Of a stretch of 38,014 nt of DNA, positions 15,500-28,474 are shown in pieces; positions within the stretch are counted from its first letter, which is position 1; each line of letters opens with the position of its first letter. Location of the stretch: the NCBI GenBank assembly GCA_964498075.1, contig CAZCGA010000052.1, forward strand, positions 1 to 38,014, given 5' to 3'. The position numbers and the translations under genes are program-made. A model generated the notes under the pieces. The model saw only the letters and a list, made by a program, of their open reading frames with translations. It did no database searches and was not told where the DNA came from. This DNA is from CAZCGA01 sp964498075 (GTDB lineage Bacteria; Desulfobacterota; Binatia; HRBIN30).

Positions 15500-16651
15500 G
15501 TGTCGCTCGCAACTGAAGTCCGTGAAGAGATCGTCGCCACGGTGCGCCGCTTTGTCGAACGCGAGGTGCTGCCGGTCGCCAGTGAGCTGGAGCACCGTAA
15601 CGAGTACCCGCACGCGCTCGTTGCCCGCATGAAGGAGCTGGGGCTCTTCGGCGCCACCATCCCGCAGGAGTACGGAGGCCTCGGCCTCGACGTCACGACG
15701 TACGCCATGGTGGTGGAGGAGCTGTGCCGCGGCTGGATGAGCTTGAGCGGTGTGCTCAACACGCACCTCATGCTCGCCTACATGCTGCGCATGCACGGCA
15801 CGGACGAGCAGAAGCAGCGCTACCTGCCGGCGATGGCCCGCGGCGAGCATCGCGGCGCGTTGTGCCTGACCGAGCCGCACGCCGGCAGCGACGTGCAACG
15901 CATCCGCACCACCGCGGTGCGGCACGGCGACGTGTACGTCATCAACGGCAGCAAGATGTTCATCACCAACGCACGCCAGGGCACGCTGTACGCGATCGCC
16001 ACCAAGACCGACAAGGACGTCGATCCGCCGTACAAGGGCATCAGCATGTTCGTCGGTGAGAAGGGGCCCGGCCTGACGGTGGGCCGCGACCTCGACAAGC
16101 TGGGGTACAAGGGCTTGGAGACGTGCGAGGTCAACTTCGAGGACTACGCCGTGCCGGTCGCCAACCTCATCGGCGGCACGGAGGGCCAAGGCTTCTTCCA
16201 CGTGATGAGCGGCCTCGAAGTGGGCCGGATCAACATTGCGGCGAGGGCGGTGGGCGTCGCCAAGGCGGCGTTCGAGACAGCGATCAAGTATGCGCAGCAG
16301 CGCGAGACTTTTGGGAAACCGATCTGCGAGCATCAAGCCATTCAGCTGAAGCTCGCGGACATGGCCACCAAGATCGAGGCGGCGCGATTGCTGACCTATC
16401 AAGCTGCGGACAAGAAGGATCGCGGCGAGCGCTGCGACGTCGAGGCCGGCATGGCCAAGCTCTTCGCTTCGGAAACCTGCCTCGAGGTCTGCACCGAAGC
16501 CATGCGCATCCTCGGCGGCTACGGATACACGACGGAGTTCCCCGTCGAGCGCTACTACCGCGATGCGCCGCTGATGATCATCGGCGAGGGCACCAACGAG
16601 ATCCAACGCTTGGTGATCGCCCGACACCTGCTGCAACGGTACAAGATCTGA
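15500..16651 (+). CDS. Acyl-CoA dehydrogenase
   Basis: This 383-residue flavoprotein oxidises acyl-CoA to enoyl-CoA, passing electrons to ETF. The N-terminal helical domain (residues 1-110), the beta domain with CLTEPHAGSD and MFITNARQG, and the C-terminal helical domain with RETFGKPI, ILGGYGYTTEFPVERYYRD and IIGEGTNEIQR are all present. The Glu in GEGTNE is the expected catalytic base of the short/medium-chain type. The start is a GTG at 15500 with AGGAGG five bases upstream, giving the usual 380-residue length; the frame is open for 480 bases further upstream, but that part has no similarity to the family. Likely role: fatty-acid or branched-chain acyl-CoA breakdown. Confidence 0.93.
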   Translation: MSLATEVREEIVATVRRFVEREVLPVASELEHRNEYPHALVARMKELGLFGATIPQEYGGLGLDVTTYAMVVEELCRGWMSLSGVLNTHLMLAYMLRMHGTDEQKQRYLPAMARGEHRGALCLTEPHAGSDVQRIRTTAVRHGDVYVINGSKMFITNARQGTLYAIATKTDKDVDPPYKGISMFVGEKGPGLTVGRDLDKLGYKGLETCEVNFEDYAVPVANLIGGTEGQGFFHVMSGLEVGRINIAARAVGVAKAAFETAIKYAQQRETFGKPICEHQAIQLKLADMATKIEAARLLTYQAADKKDRGERCDVEAGMAKLFASETCLEVCTEAMRILGGYGYTTEFPVERYYRDAPLMIIGEGTNEIQRLVIARHLLQRYKI

Positions 16652-16769
16652 CCGGCTTCGACTTCCGCGACACGTAGGGCCGGTTCGAAACCTGCCCAAA
16701 CCTGTCCGCCCCTATTGGCTCCACCCCTCCCGCTTGCTATGTTCGCCACACTTTCGCCCAACGGCGCTT

Positions 16770-21296
<4,527 letters not shown>

Positions 21297-21322
21297 AGCG
21301 GGTCACAAGCGAGTCGGCAGGT

Positions 21323-21351
21323 CCTGGGTAGGCGCACAGTGCCAACCCAGG
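21323..21351 (+). terminator. Hairpin after lhr
   Basis: CCTGGGT (21323-21329) pairs with ACCCAGG (21345-21351), and inner GGC/GCC bases can extend the stem. It lies 27 bp after the lhr stop and about 100 bp before the next gene. There is no T-run, so factor-independent termination is uncertain. Confidence 0.45.
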
Positions 21352-21455
21352 GCTATGATGCGGAGCCCTTTCAGGGCACAGCGGGCTGTACGCCACGGTG
21401 ACACTGGCCGGCCGCGGGTGCGCGGCCTACGGGGATCGTGCTACAAGCGGCGCCG

Positions 21456-22853
21456 ATGACCGAGCGCGTGCTCGCCACGGCCGCTGGTGTCACCGTGCGC
21501 TACGGCGCGACCACAGCGCTGCACGCCGTCGACCTCGACGTCGGGGCGGGAGAGGTGCACGCGGTCGTGGGTGAGAATGGCGCGGGGAAGTCGACGTTGC
21601 TGCGCGCCATTGCGGGAGCCGTGCGGCCGACTGCAGGCGTCGTGGAGTGCGCCAGCGCCGCGAGCATCGCGTGGGTGCCGCAGGAGACCGTGCTGCCGCC
21701 CGACCTCACAGTGACCGAGTGGATCTTTCTCGGATGCGAGCTGCGCGGCGGGCTCGGACTGCTGCAGCAGCGGGCCATGGCAGCGGCGGCCGCCGCCGCG
21801 CTGCGCGCGATCGGGTGTCGTGCTGCGCCGCAGCAGCGGCTCGGTGTGCTCCCATTGCCGCAGCGCAAGCAGGTGCAGCTGGCGCGAGCCCTTCGCCTTC
21901 GGCCTCACCTCCTGCTGCTCGATGAGCCGACCGCCGTGCTGGGTGAGAGCGAGACCGAGAAGCTTTTTACCGTCATCCGCGATCTCAAGCGGCACGGCGC
22001 TGGCGTGCTGTACGTCAGTCACCGCCTCCAAGAGATGCTGGCGATTGCCGACCGGGTGACGGTGCTGCGCGATGGACGGCACGTGTCCACCGATCCGGTG
22101 AGCGCCGTGGACATACAGACGCTGGTGCAGCGCATGGTCGGACGTGAGATCCCGGCGCACTTGCGGGCCGACCGATCTTTCGGGGCGTTAGCGTTGCGTC
22201 TGGTCGGCATCGCGGCGGCGCACGTGCGCGGCCTGTCCCTCACACTTCGACGCGGCGAGGTCGTGGGGTTGGCCGGCTTAGTCGGCGCCGGCCGCAGCGA
22301 GGTGTTGGAAACGATCGCCGGACTACGCCGCTTGCACGCTGGCCGCATCGAGTGCGCCGAGCCACCGGCGTTCGTTCCCGAGGACCGTTCCACGAAAGGT
22401 CTCATCCCCGCGCTAAGTTTGCGCGAGAATGTCTTTCTGCCGGCCGCCAGCTGGCGCCTCCGGCCGCAGCACGAGCGGACGGCGGTGCAGGAATGGATCG
22501 CGCGGCTCAGCATTCGCACCAGTGGTCCGGAGGCCGCCATCGAGTCGCTCTCCGGAGGCAACCAACAGAAGGTGCTGCTGGCGCGCGCGCTGCGCCACCG
22601 ACCCAGCGTACTGCTGCTCGACGAGCCGACGGCGGGTGTCGACGTCGGAGCGAAGGCGGAGATCCACGCGCTCATTCGCCAGCTCGCGCTCGGCGGCACC
22701 GCGATCCTGCTCGCCTCGAGCGATCTGCCCGAGCTGCTGGTTCTGTGCGACCGCGTCGTCGCCCTGCGCGCCGGAGAAGGCATCGGCGAGCTCCAAGCGG
22801 CGGCGGCGACCGAGCCGCAGCTGGCGGCGCTGATCACCGGAGCGGCGGCGTGA
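21456..22853 (+). CDS. Sugar-type ABC transporter ATP-binding protein (RbsA-like, two domains)
   Basis: This 465-residue protein has two fused ABC domains, as in RbsA/MglA-type importers. Domain 1 has Walker A GENGAGKST (39-47), a degenerate signature (LPLPQRKQVQLARAL) and Walker B LLLLDEPTA (152-160). Domain 2 has a degenerate Walker A (GLVGAGRSEV), a full signature LSGGNQQKVLLARAL and Walker B LLLDEPTAGVD. The degenerate second P-loop is normal in this family. The protein is shorter than the usual 490-510 residues. The permease gene follows 10 bp downstream. No periplasmic binding-protein gene is adjacent, so the substrate (sugar, nucleoside or other) cannot be inferred. ATG 21456 is preferred over GTG 21438; both lack a clear Shine-Dalgarno sequence. 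Confidence 0.9.
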   Translation: MTERVLATAAGVTVRYGATTALHAVDLDVGAGEVHAVVGENGAGKSTLLRAIAGAVRPTAGVVECASAASIAWVPQETVLPPDLTVTEWIFLGCELRGGLGLLQQRAMAAAAAAALRAIGCRAAPQQRLGVLPLPQRKQVQLARALRLRPHLLLLDEPTAVLGESETEKLFTVIRDLKRHGAGVLYVSHRLQEMLAIADRVTVLRDGRHVSTDPVSAVDIQTLVQRMVGREIPAHLRADRSFGALALRLVGIAAAHVRGLSLTLRRGEVVGLAGLVGAGRSEVLETIAGLRRLHAGRIECAEPPAFVPEDRSTKGLIPALSLRENVFLPAASWRLRPQHERTAVQEWIARLSIRTSGPEAAIESLSGGNQQKVLLARALRHRPSVLLLDEPTAGVDVGAKAEIHALIRQLALGGTAILLASSDLPELLVLCDRVVALRAGEGIGELQAAAATEPQLAALITGAAA

Positions 22854-22863
22854 GGGGCGCGCG

Positions 22864-23820
22864 ATGAGGTGGCGCTTGGTCTCCGGGTGGAGCGCCGCAC
22901 TCATTCTGTTGCTCGAGTTCGGCTTCTTCGCGCTGCTGCTTGCCCCGCGCCACGGCGGCGCACACACGTTCGCGAACGTCGGCAACATTGCGCTGATCCT
23001 GAAGTACTCCAGCATCTACGGTATCGGCGCCATCGGCGCGTCGATGATCATCGGCGCCGGCGGCATCGACCTCGCTCCCGGCGCGGTGATCGCACTCGCG
23101 TCGGTCATCACCGGGCACTTGTTCGTCATCGAGGGCTGGCCGCTTTGGTTTGCATGCGCTGCCGGTCTCGCAGTCGGCGTCGCTTCCGGTGCGGCGGCAG
23201 CCGCGCTGGTGGTCATGGCGAACCTGCCACCCTTCATTGCCACCCTCGGCGTCATGGGTGTTACTCGCGGCGCGGCCTTCCTGATCACCGAAGGACGCTT
23301 CTATGATCTCTCGCAGCGTTTGCCGGCGGGCACGGCGCCATTCGGTCTGCCGCTGTCGGCGTGGCCGGGCGTCGTGATGCTCGTGCTGGCGTGCATCTTT
23401 CAGCTCGTCATGGTGCGCACCGCCCTCGGCCGACACGTCTTGGCAACCGGAGGCAACGAGGTGGCGTCGCGCTACGCCGGCGTGCAGGTCGGCCGCGTGA
23501 AGACCTTCGTCTACGTCACCGGCGGGGCACTGTCGGCGCTTTCGGGGGTCGTTCTCGCCGTCGTACAGGGTCAGGGAAAAGCGGACCTGGCGACGGGTTA
23601 CGAGCTGGACATCATCGCCGCGGCGGTGGTGGGCGGCGCCTCGCTGTCCGGCGGCCGCGCCTCGGTCGCCGGCGCGGTGATCGGCTCACTCATCTTCGGC
23701 GTGCTGCGGAACGCCCTGGCACAGATCCCGGGCGGCACGTTTGCGGATCGACTCATTCTAGGGATCGCGGTGCTGGTGATCGTCGTCATGGATCGGCTGG
23801 CGACGCGGGAGCGATCGTGA
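22864..23820 (+). CDS. ABC transporter permease (RbsC-like, BPD_transp_2)
   Basis: This 318-residue membrane protein has about eight to ten hydrophobic segments. The family landmarks are GAGGIDLAPGAVIALASVI (residues 60-80), the coupling-region sequence RTALGRHVLATGGNEVASRYAG, and AAAVVGGASLSGGRASVAGAVIG near the C-terminus. It forms the membrane channel for the ATPase encoded 10 bp upstream. Only one permease gene is present, as expected for an Rbs-type homodimer. An interacting solute-binding protein must be encoded elsewhere or be missing. Confidence 0.9.
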   Translation: MRWRLVSGWSAALILLLEFGFFALLLAPRHGGAHTFANVGNIALILKYSSIYGIGAIGASMIIGAGGIDLAPGAVIALASVITGHLFVIEGWPLWFACAAGLAVGVASGAAAAALVVMANLPPFIATLGVMGVTRGAAFLITEGRFYDLSQRLPAGTAPFGLPLSAWPGVVMLVLACIFQLVMVRTALGRHVLATGGNEVASRYAGVQVGRVKTFVYVTGGALSALSGVVLAVVQGQGKADLATGYELDIIAAAVVGGASLSGGRASVAGAVIGSLIFGVLRNALAQIPGGTFADRLILGIAVLVIVVMDRLATRERS

Positions 23821-23844
23821 ATCGTGTTCGTTGCTCGTGCTCGT
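23818..23844 (+). repeat. GTGCTCGT-type dispersed repeat copy beside a ribosome binding site
   Basis: AATCGTGTTCG, then TTGCTCGTGCTCGTG match the repeat family at 14117-14196 and 15424-15442. The adjacent GAGGAGGA (23845-23852) serves as the ribosome binding site of the next gene. Confidence 0.6.
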
Positions 23845-23857
23845 GAGGAGGAAGATC

Positions 23858-24373
23858 ATGGAAGCCGATGACGTGTTGCGGCAGGAGTTGCGACGGCTGC
23901 AGGATCGGGAGGCGATCCGCGACCTGCATGCGCTGTACTGCTTCATTCAGGACCGCGGGCACGCGAGTCACACCGAGGACGACGTGCAAGCGTTCCTCGC
24001 TCTCTGTCACCTCGACATCATCTGGGACAACAGTCCCGACGGCTCGCGGGCACACCGCGGTCACACCGCCGTGGCGGCCTATCTGCGCCAGCTCTGGGCA
24101 CGCTTCGACGACTGCATGCATTTCGTAAACAACCTGATGATTACGTTCGACTCGGACACACACGCCCGTGGCCGATCGAGCTTCGCAGCCGTCGGCGACA
24201 TTAACGGTGAATCGTTCGTCGCCGCGGGCTCCTATGAAGACGAATACATTCGCACCGAGGCTGGCTGGCAGTTCCTCGTACACCGCGAGGTTCCGTTCTT
24301 CTTCGTGAAGACCACGGAGGGCTGGGCCGGTCCCAAGCCGCGGATCATGCCCGAGTGGACCAGGAAGTCCTGA
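23858..24373 (+). CDS. SnoaL-like / NTF2-fold protein
   Basis: This 171-residue protein begins with the helix LRRLQDREAIRDLHALYCF, typical of SnoaL-like (SnoaL_4) cone-shaped alpha+beta proteins, and continues with WDNSPDGSRAHRGHTAVAAY, then GSYEDEYIRTEAGWQFLVHREV, a typical NTF2-fold ending. Members include isomerases, dehydratases and ring-hydroxylating subunits, so the reaction here is unknown. GAGGAGGA (23845-23852) supports the ATG at 23858. It follows the permease by 37 bp and converges with the MBL gene, leaving one base between the stops. Confidence 0.75.
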   Translation: MEADDVLRQELRRLQDREAIRDLHALYCFIQDRGHASHTEDDVQAFLALCHLDIIWDNSPDGSRAHRGHTAVAAYLRQLWARFDDCMHFVNNLMITFDSDTHARGRSSFAAVGDINGESFVAAGSYEDEYIRTEAGWQFLVHREVPFFFVKTTEGWAGPKPRIMPEWTRKS

Positions 24374-24374
24374 A

Positions 24375-25274
24375 TCAACCCGCGAGATAGCACCCGGCTT
24401 CGATCTCGCGAATCCGGCCGGTGCGGAGCAGGCGGTCGACGTGCTGGCTCATGCTCCGGCGCTCGACGGCGTCAGCAAACGACACAGCATCTTGCGGCCG
24501 GTACACAAATCGATGCGCCACGATCTCGTCCAGTGTCCGCGGTGCGCTGAGGAACTCGAGCAGTCGTCGCTCGCGGCTGGTGATGACTGCGGCAAACCGG
24601 TCCAAGCGCTCGAGGAAAGCGGCGCGGCCTTTGAGCACACCGATGTGATGGAAGGTAGCGTACCAACGCGCCTCGATGCGGCGCACCATCGCCAACGTGC
24701 GCTCGAAGTCCTCCAGCGACGACCAGGCATCGCCGTAGTACGGACCGAAGCTGGAGAGGTCGATGTCGCCCAGGTAGAGCACGTCGTCCGGTTCAATGTA
24801 GAAGGCGCAGTGCCCGCGCGTGTGTCCCGGAGTATGGATCACCCGCAGCCGGACGCCGCCGGCGTCAAACACGTCACCGTCGCGAAAGGCGAGCGCGTCG
24901 GGGCGGGGCGTGAAGTGGAACTGCTCGACCACGAGCTTGCGGAAACCGGAATCGATGGGTTCCGCGTAGCCGTAGATCGCCATCATGTCGTCAAGCGAGT
25001 GAATGCCGGGCAGGTCCAACTCATGGAGATGCCATGGGACATCGGGGAAGAGATGGTTCCCGGCGATGTGGTCTTCATGGCAGTGGCTGTTCACCACCCG
25101 GTCGATGCGTCCCAGCGCGTGCCGGCGCGCGATCAGCGAGAGCGACGGATCGATGAGGATGCGTTCCGCGCGCCCCTCGATGAGGAGTGAGTTCCCCTGT
25201 GGGTACTTGCCGGCGCGCTCGCCGGTCAAGACGGTGGTCGCTCCGATTCTCACATCCTCGCGGCTGTGCTCCAC
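24375..25274 (-). CDS. MBL-fold metallo-hydrolase
   Basis: This 299-residue protein carries the metallo-beta-lactamase signature HCHEDH (H64, H66, D68, H69), followed by TPGHTRGHC and GDIDLSSFG as later metal-ligand motifs, and a C-terminal helical region (RRLLEFLSAPRTLDEIV, ERRSMSQHVDRLLRTG) that resembles the small winged-helix-like tail of LACTB2-type or hydroxyacylglutathione-hydrolase-like enzymes. It probably hydrolyses a thioester, lactone or phosphoester; which one cannot be told. The GTG at 25274 is chosen because AAGAAG lies just upstream and earlier sequence is arginine-rich filler; an ATG at 25352 is an alternative. It may be co-transcribed with the DUF2834-like gene upstream. Confidence 0.85.
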   Translation of the reverse strand: MEHSREDVRIGATTVLTGERAGKYPQGNSLLIEGRAERILIDPSLSLIARRHALGRIDRVVNSHCHEDHIAGNHLFPDVPWHLHELDLPGIHSLDDMMAIYGYAEPIDSGFRKLVVEQFHFTPRPDALAFRDGDVFDAGGVRLRVIHTPGHTRGHCAFYIEPDDVLYLGDIDLSSFGPYYGDAWSSLEDFERTLAMVRRIEARWYATFHHIGVLKGRAAFLERLDRFAAVITSRERRLLEFLSAPRTLDEIVAHRFVYRPQDAVSFADAVERRSMSQHVDRLLRTGRIREIEAGCYLAG

Positions 25275-25385
25275 GCCGCTACTTCTTTCAGAAACCCTCC
25301 GCTTTGGCCAGCGTGTCGATCTGCGGCATCGACCAGCTGGGCCATGGCGCACGTTCCACCGGACTGAAGCGCACCTCGCGTCGCC

Positions 25386-25712
25386 CTACGCAGCGTTGGC
25401 GATGATCCGCTGCGGGCGGCGGTCCTTGGCGCCTTCTCGGCGGATGAGGTAGAGCAGCGGCCCAACGCTGCCGAGCGTCAGGGTCAGGAGCAGGTACGGC
25501 AGGGACGAGATCCCGTGCGCGCGCGCGTCGCCTTCCATCCACAGCAGGATGAGCGTCAGCGCGATCACCAGGTCGGCCCCGGCGGTTACCGTGGCCGCGT
25601 TGGCGCAGAGCAGTTGGAAGAAGCCGATGTACCCATGCTGATAGACCGTGTATGCCGTCAGCGTCGTGAAACCGGCGAGCACCACTGCAAGACCCACTTG
25701 CTTCCCGTTCAT
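25386..25712 (-). CDS. DUF2834-like small membrane protein
   Basis: This 108-residue protein has three hydrophobic helices: VGLAVVLAGFTTLTAYTVYQ, then a pair built around DLVIALTLILLWMEGDARAHG and PYLLLTLTLGSVGPLLYLIRRE. The ANxxTVTAGADLVIAL and SLPYLLLTLxLGSxGPLLYL pattern matches DUF2834-type proteins, whose function is unknown. AAAGGAG before the ATG (25712) supports the start. It lies between citrate synthase and the MBL hydrolase on the same strand. Confidence 0.75.
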   Translation of the reverse strand: MNGKQVGLAVVLAGFTTLTAYTVYQHGYIGFFQLLCANAATVTAGADLVIALTLILLWMEGDARAHGISSLPYLLLTLTLGSVGPLLYLIRREGAKDRRPQRIIANAA

Positions 25713-25853
25713 GATGCACTCCTTTCCTGTCGCGGCTTCGGCTTGATTGCTGAAGCGCTTTGGTGGGTCAGCAGTTCAAGGCGCGTGCCGAGGTCCGTGA
25801 TCGATCCGGGCACACCCTCTTGCGGCTTGCGGGTCGTTCCTGTTGCAGGGTCG

Positions 25854-27098
25854 CTACACGGCCGTTGCGGGCGGGCAACGATCGGCACACGACGCGCCCG
25901 CATGTCCACTCGAGATGGATGCTATCGGGGAGTTGCCCGCGGGCGGCAGCCATCTCCGATCTCGGGGTCCGACATAGGCGACGCTCGGACGGATCAAGTG
26001 GTCCTCGTCAATCTGCTCCAGAATGTGGGCCGTCCAACCGCCGGCGCGCGACACGGCGAAGGTGGGCGTAAACAGCTCGGCGTCCAAGCCAATGCCGTGC
26101 AGGACCAACGCCGTGTAGAACTCGACGTTGGTCTCCAGCTTGCGGCCGGGCTTGACCTCGTGCAGGACACGCAGGACGACGTCTTCGACGCACCGCGCAT
26201 CCTCGTACAAGCGCGCATCGCCGGCACGCGTAAACAGCCGGGTGGCCGCGGCGCCGAGCACCTCGGCGCGTGGATCGCGGACCTTGTAAACGCGATGCCC
26301 GAACCCCATGATGCGCCCGCCTGCAGCCAGCGTAGCCCGCGCCCACGCCTCCGCCTCGTCAGCAATACTACACCCGCTCTGCGCGGCGCGGGTTTGGATC
26401 TCGAAGACCATGTCGAGTGCCGGTCCGGGCGCGCCGCCGTGCAGCGGCCCCTTCAACGCGCCCACGGCACCGACCAGTGCCGACACCATGTCCGAACGCG
26501 TGCTGACGATGACCCGCGCGGCAAACGTCGAGGCGCTCATGCCGTGGTCCACCACTGTGTTGAGATACGTCTCCAGCGCCCGCGCCACCTCGGGATCAGC
26601 GACCGTGCCGGTCAGCATGTACAAGTAGTTGGCGGTGTGGCCGAGATGCGGATGCGGCTCGACAGGGTTCTCCCCGCAGCGCAGCCGCCAATAGGTCGCC
26701 ACGATCGTGGCGCAGCCGGCCACCAGAGCGACGGCGCGCCGCACGTTGGCGGCGCGCGACACATCGCGCGACGGCGGGTCCGCCAAGCTCAGGGTCGCCA
26801 CCGCCATGCGCAGCGCGTCCATGACCGGCGCGCTGCGTTCGGCGGCCGCCCGCAGGAGCGCGACGGTCGCCGCCGGCAACGATCGCTGCGCCGCCAGGTC
26901 GGCCTGCAGCGCGGCGCGTTCCTGCACGTCCGGCAGCCGGTCGTTCCACAGCAGAAACAAGACCTCTTCGAACGTGGCGTGCGGCGCCAGCTCCTCCACC
27001 GGGTAGCCCGCAATCAGCAACTCCCCGCGCTCGCCGTCGACGCTGCTGAGGCGGGTTTCCGTCACCAGGACGCCTTCCAACCCTCGCGCAATGTGCAT
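25854..27098 (-). CDS. Citrate synthase
   Basis: This 414-residue enzyme condenses acetyl-CoA (or propionyl-CoA) with oxaloacetate. Catalytic positions are H220 (KGPLHGGA), H268 (GFGHRVYK) and E326 (TNVEFYTA). The last is Glu where the canonical enzyme has Asp, a change I also recall in actinobacterial-type homologues. The sequence FTPTFAVSRAGGWTAHILEQ is standard. The C-terminus runs about 27 residues past the usual end near GPRDRRW (tail NSPIASISSGHAGASC...), possibly a lost stop. GGGGAGGGA before ATG 27098 marks the start. It is divergent from the DNA-binding citrate synthase gene and probably leads an operon with the DUF2834-like and MBL genes. A 2-methylcitrate synthase role is not excluded. 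Confidence 0.9.
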   Translation of the reverse strand: MHIARGLEGVLVTETRLSSVDGERGELLIAGYPVEELAPHATFEEVLFLLWNDRLPDVQERAALQADLAAQRSLPAATVALLRAAAERSAPVMDALRMAVATLSLADPPSRDVSRAANVRRAVALVAGCATIVATYWRLRCGENPVEPHPHLGHTANYLYMLTGTVADPEVARALETYLNTVVDHGMSASTFAARVIVSTRSDMVSALVGAVGALKGPLHGGAPGPALDMVFEIQTRAAQSGCSIADEAEAWARATLAAGGRIMGFGHRVYKVRDPRAEVLGAAATRLFTRAGDARLYEDARCVEDVVLRVLHEVKPGRKLETNVEFYTALVLHGIGLDAELFTPTFAVSRAGGWTAHILEQIDEDHLIRPSVAYVGPRDRRWLPPAGNSPIASISSGHAGASCADRCPPATAV

Positions 27099-27165
27099 GA
27101 CCGTCCCTCCCCTTCTGTGTCGTATTGCGAGGCCATCCTGCAGTTCATGCTCAACGTTGTCAATC

Positions 27166-27201
27166 TTGATTGGTAAATCAAGTTCTTGATCCACGAATCA
27201 A
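27166..27201. promoter_or_regulatory. Twin palindromic operator candidate between the citrate synthase genes
   Basis: Two palindromes follow each other: TTGATTGGTAAATCAA (27166-27181) and TTGATCCACGAATCAA (27186-27201). Both fit TTGAT-N6-ATCAA and their starts are exactly 20 bp apart, about two helical turns, so bound dimers would lie on the same face. They sit in an AT-rich stretch of the 127-bp divergent promoter region, 24 bp before the start of the gene whose product has an N-terminal helix-turn-helix. Operator function is inferred from position and symmetry. Confidence 0.6.
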
Positions 27202-27225
27202 TATTCGGTACTGCCTGAGTCCGAC

Positions 27226-28434
27226 ATGTCGGCGTACCTTTCGGCGGCCCAGGCCGCAGCGGAGCTTGGAGTCAACCTCCCGACCTTGTACGCCTACGTC
27301 AGCCGCGGCCTGATTCGATCCGAGTCGGAAACCGGCTCGCGCCGCCGGCGCTATTCGGCGGAGGACATCTGGCTCCTGAAGCAACGCAAGCAGCATCGGC
27401 GCGACCCGGCCAAGGCGGCCGAGGAGGCGCTGCACTGGGGGCTGCCGGTTCTGGAGTCGCGGCTCTCGGTGATCCACGACGGCCGCCTGTACTACGCCGG
27501 CAGAGACGTCGTCACGCTGGCGACGACGTGCACGATCGAGCAGGTCGCCGCGCTGCTCTGGAGCGGCGATCTGGCGACACCGTTCCCTGATGAGATCCCC
27601 CACCCGCTGCCGCCGGAGTGGAGCACGGTGTCGCGTCTGGCCGCACACCTGCCCCCGTTGGAGGCCTTTCAATTGATGCTGCCGCTCATCGCCGCGCACG
27701 ACCCCTTCGCCTACGATCTGCGCGAGTCCTCGGTGCAACGCGCCGGGGCGAAGATCCTCCGCCTCCTGGCCGCCGTGGCGGTGGGTGCACGCCCCACACG
27801 CGACCCGGTCGCGCAGGTCTTGCAACGACGCTGGGCGCCGCACAAGCCCGATGTGGCGGCGCTTCTCCAAGCGGCGCTCGTCTTGTACGCCGACAACGGC
27901 TTGAACCCGTCGAGCTTCACCGCGCGCTGTGTTGCCTCCGCGGGGTCGACGCCGTACGCCTTGGTCTCGGCCGGGCTGGCGGCGTTGCAAGGAACGAAGC
28001 ACGGCGGCGCCTGCGAACGCGCCGAAGGGCTTCTCCAGGAAGCCCGCGACGTACGTGGCGCGCGACGGGTGGTCGTAGCACGCTTGCGCCGCGGCGAGCC
28101 CATGCCGGGCTTCGGTCACCCGCTCTACCCGGCGGGCGATCCGCGCGGCGCGCTGCTCATGAAGCTGGTGGCCACCTATCGGCCAAAGTCACCCGAGGTC
28201 GCGCTGTCGCTGGCACTGGCGGATGCAGTCAAGGACTTGATGAACCAGCATCCGACGGTCGACTTCGGCGTGGTGACCGTGTGCCGCGCGCTCGGATTGC
28301 CCGCGGGGGCATCGCTGGCGTTGCTCGGCGTCGGGCGTGTCGTGGGCTGGATCGCGCACGGCATCGAGCAGTATCGCGAGGGTCGCGAGATCCGGCCGCG
28401 GGCACGTTACGCCGGCGAGCCGCCCCGCGGCTAA
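27226..28434 (+). CDS. Citrate synthase-family protein with N-terminal helix-turn-helix
   Basis: This 402-residue protein fuses a MerR/excisionase-like helix-turn-helix (residues 4-50, YLSAAQAAAELGVNLPTLYA, wing GSRRRRYSAEDI) to a citrate synthase fold. The catalytic His and Asp positions are kept: H259 (GTKHGGACE), H298 (GFGHPLYPAGDPR) and D346 (TVDFGVV), but the Arg of the usual GHRVY is replaced (GHPLY). The protein may be a catalytically active enzyme, a metabolite-sensing regulator, or both. It is transcribed away from the ordinary citrate synthase gene, with twin palindromes between them. No strong ribosome binding site precedes ATG 27226. Helix-turn-helix citrate synthases are known in bacteria as annotated families, but their regulatory role is little described. 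Confidence 0.85.
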   Translation: MSAYLSAAQAAAELGVNLPTLYAYVSRGLIRSESETGSRRRRYSAEDIWLLKQRKQHRRDPAKAAEEALHWGLPVLESRLSVIHDGRLYYAGRDVVTLATTCTIEQVAALLWSGDLATPFPDEIPHPLPPEWSTVSRLAAHLPPLEAFQLMLPLIAAHDPFAYDLRESSVQRAGAKILRLLAAVAVGARPTRDPVAQVLQRRWAPHKPDVAALLQAALVLYADNGLNPSSFTARCVASAGSTPYALVSAGLAALQGTKHGGACERAEGLLQEARDVRGARRVVVARLRRGEPMPGFGHPLYPAGDPRGALLMKLVATYRPKSPEVALSLALADAVKDLMNQHPTVDFGVVTVCRALGLPAGASLALLGVGRVVGWIAHGIEQYREGREIRPRARYAGEPPRG

Positions 28435-28438
28435 CGCG

Positions 28439-28457
28439 GCCGGCGTCCGCCGCCGGC
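28439..28457. terminator. Hairpin between convergent genes
   Basis: GCCGGCG (28439-28445) pairs with CGCCGGC (28451-28457) over a 5-base loop, directly after the citrate synthase-family gene's stop and 18 bp before the end of the opposing SGNH gene. It could terminate in either direction; there is no long T-run. Confidence 0.5.
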
Positions 28458-28474
28458 AGGTTGTTGGCGGAGCT

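Noticed and set aside
25515..27176. A 553-residue plus-strand open frame
   Set aside because: It is antisense to the citrate synthase gene, has no recognisable domain, and citrate synthase is beyond doubt.
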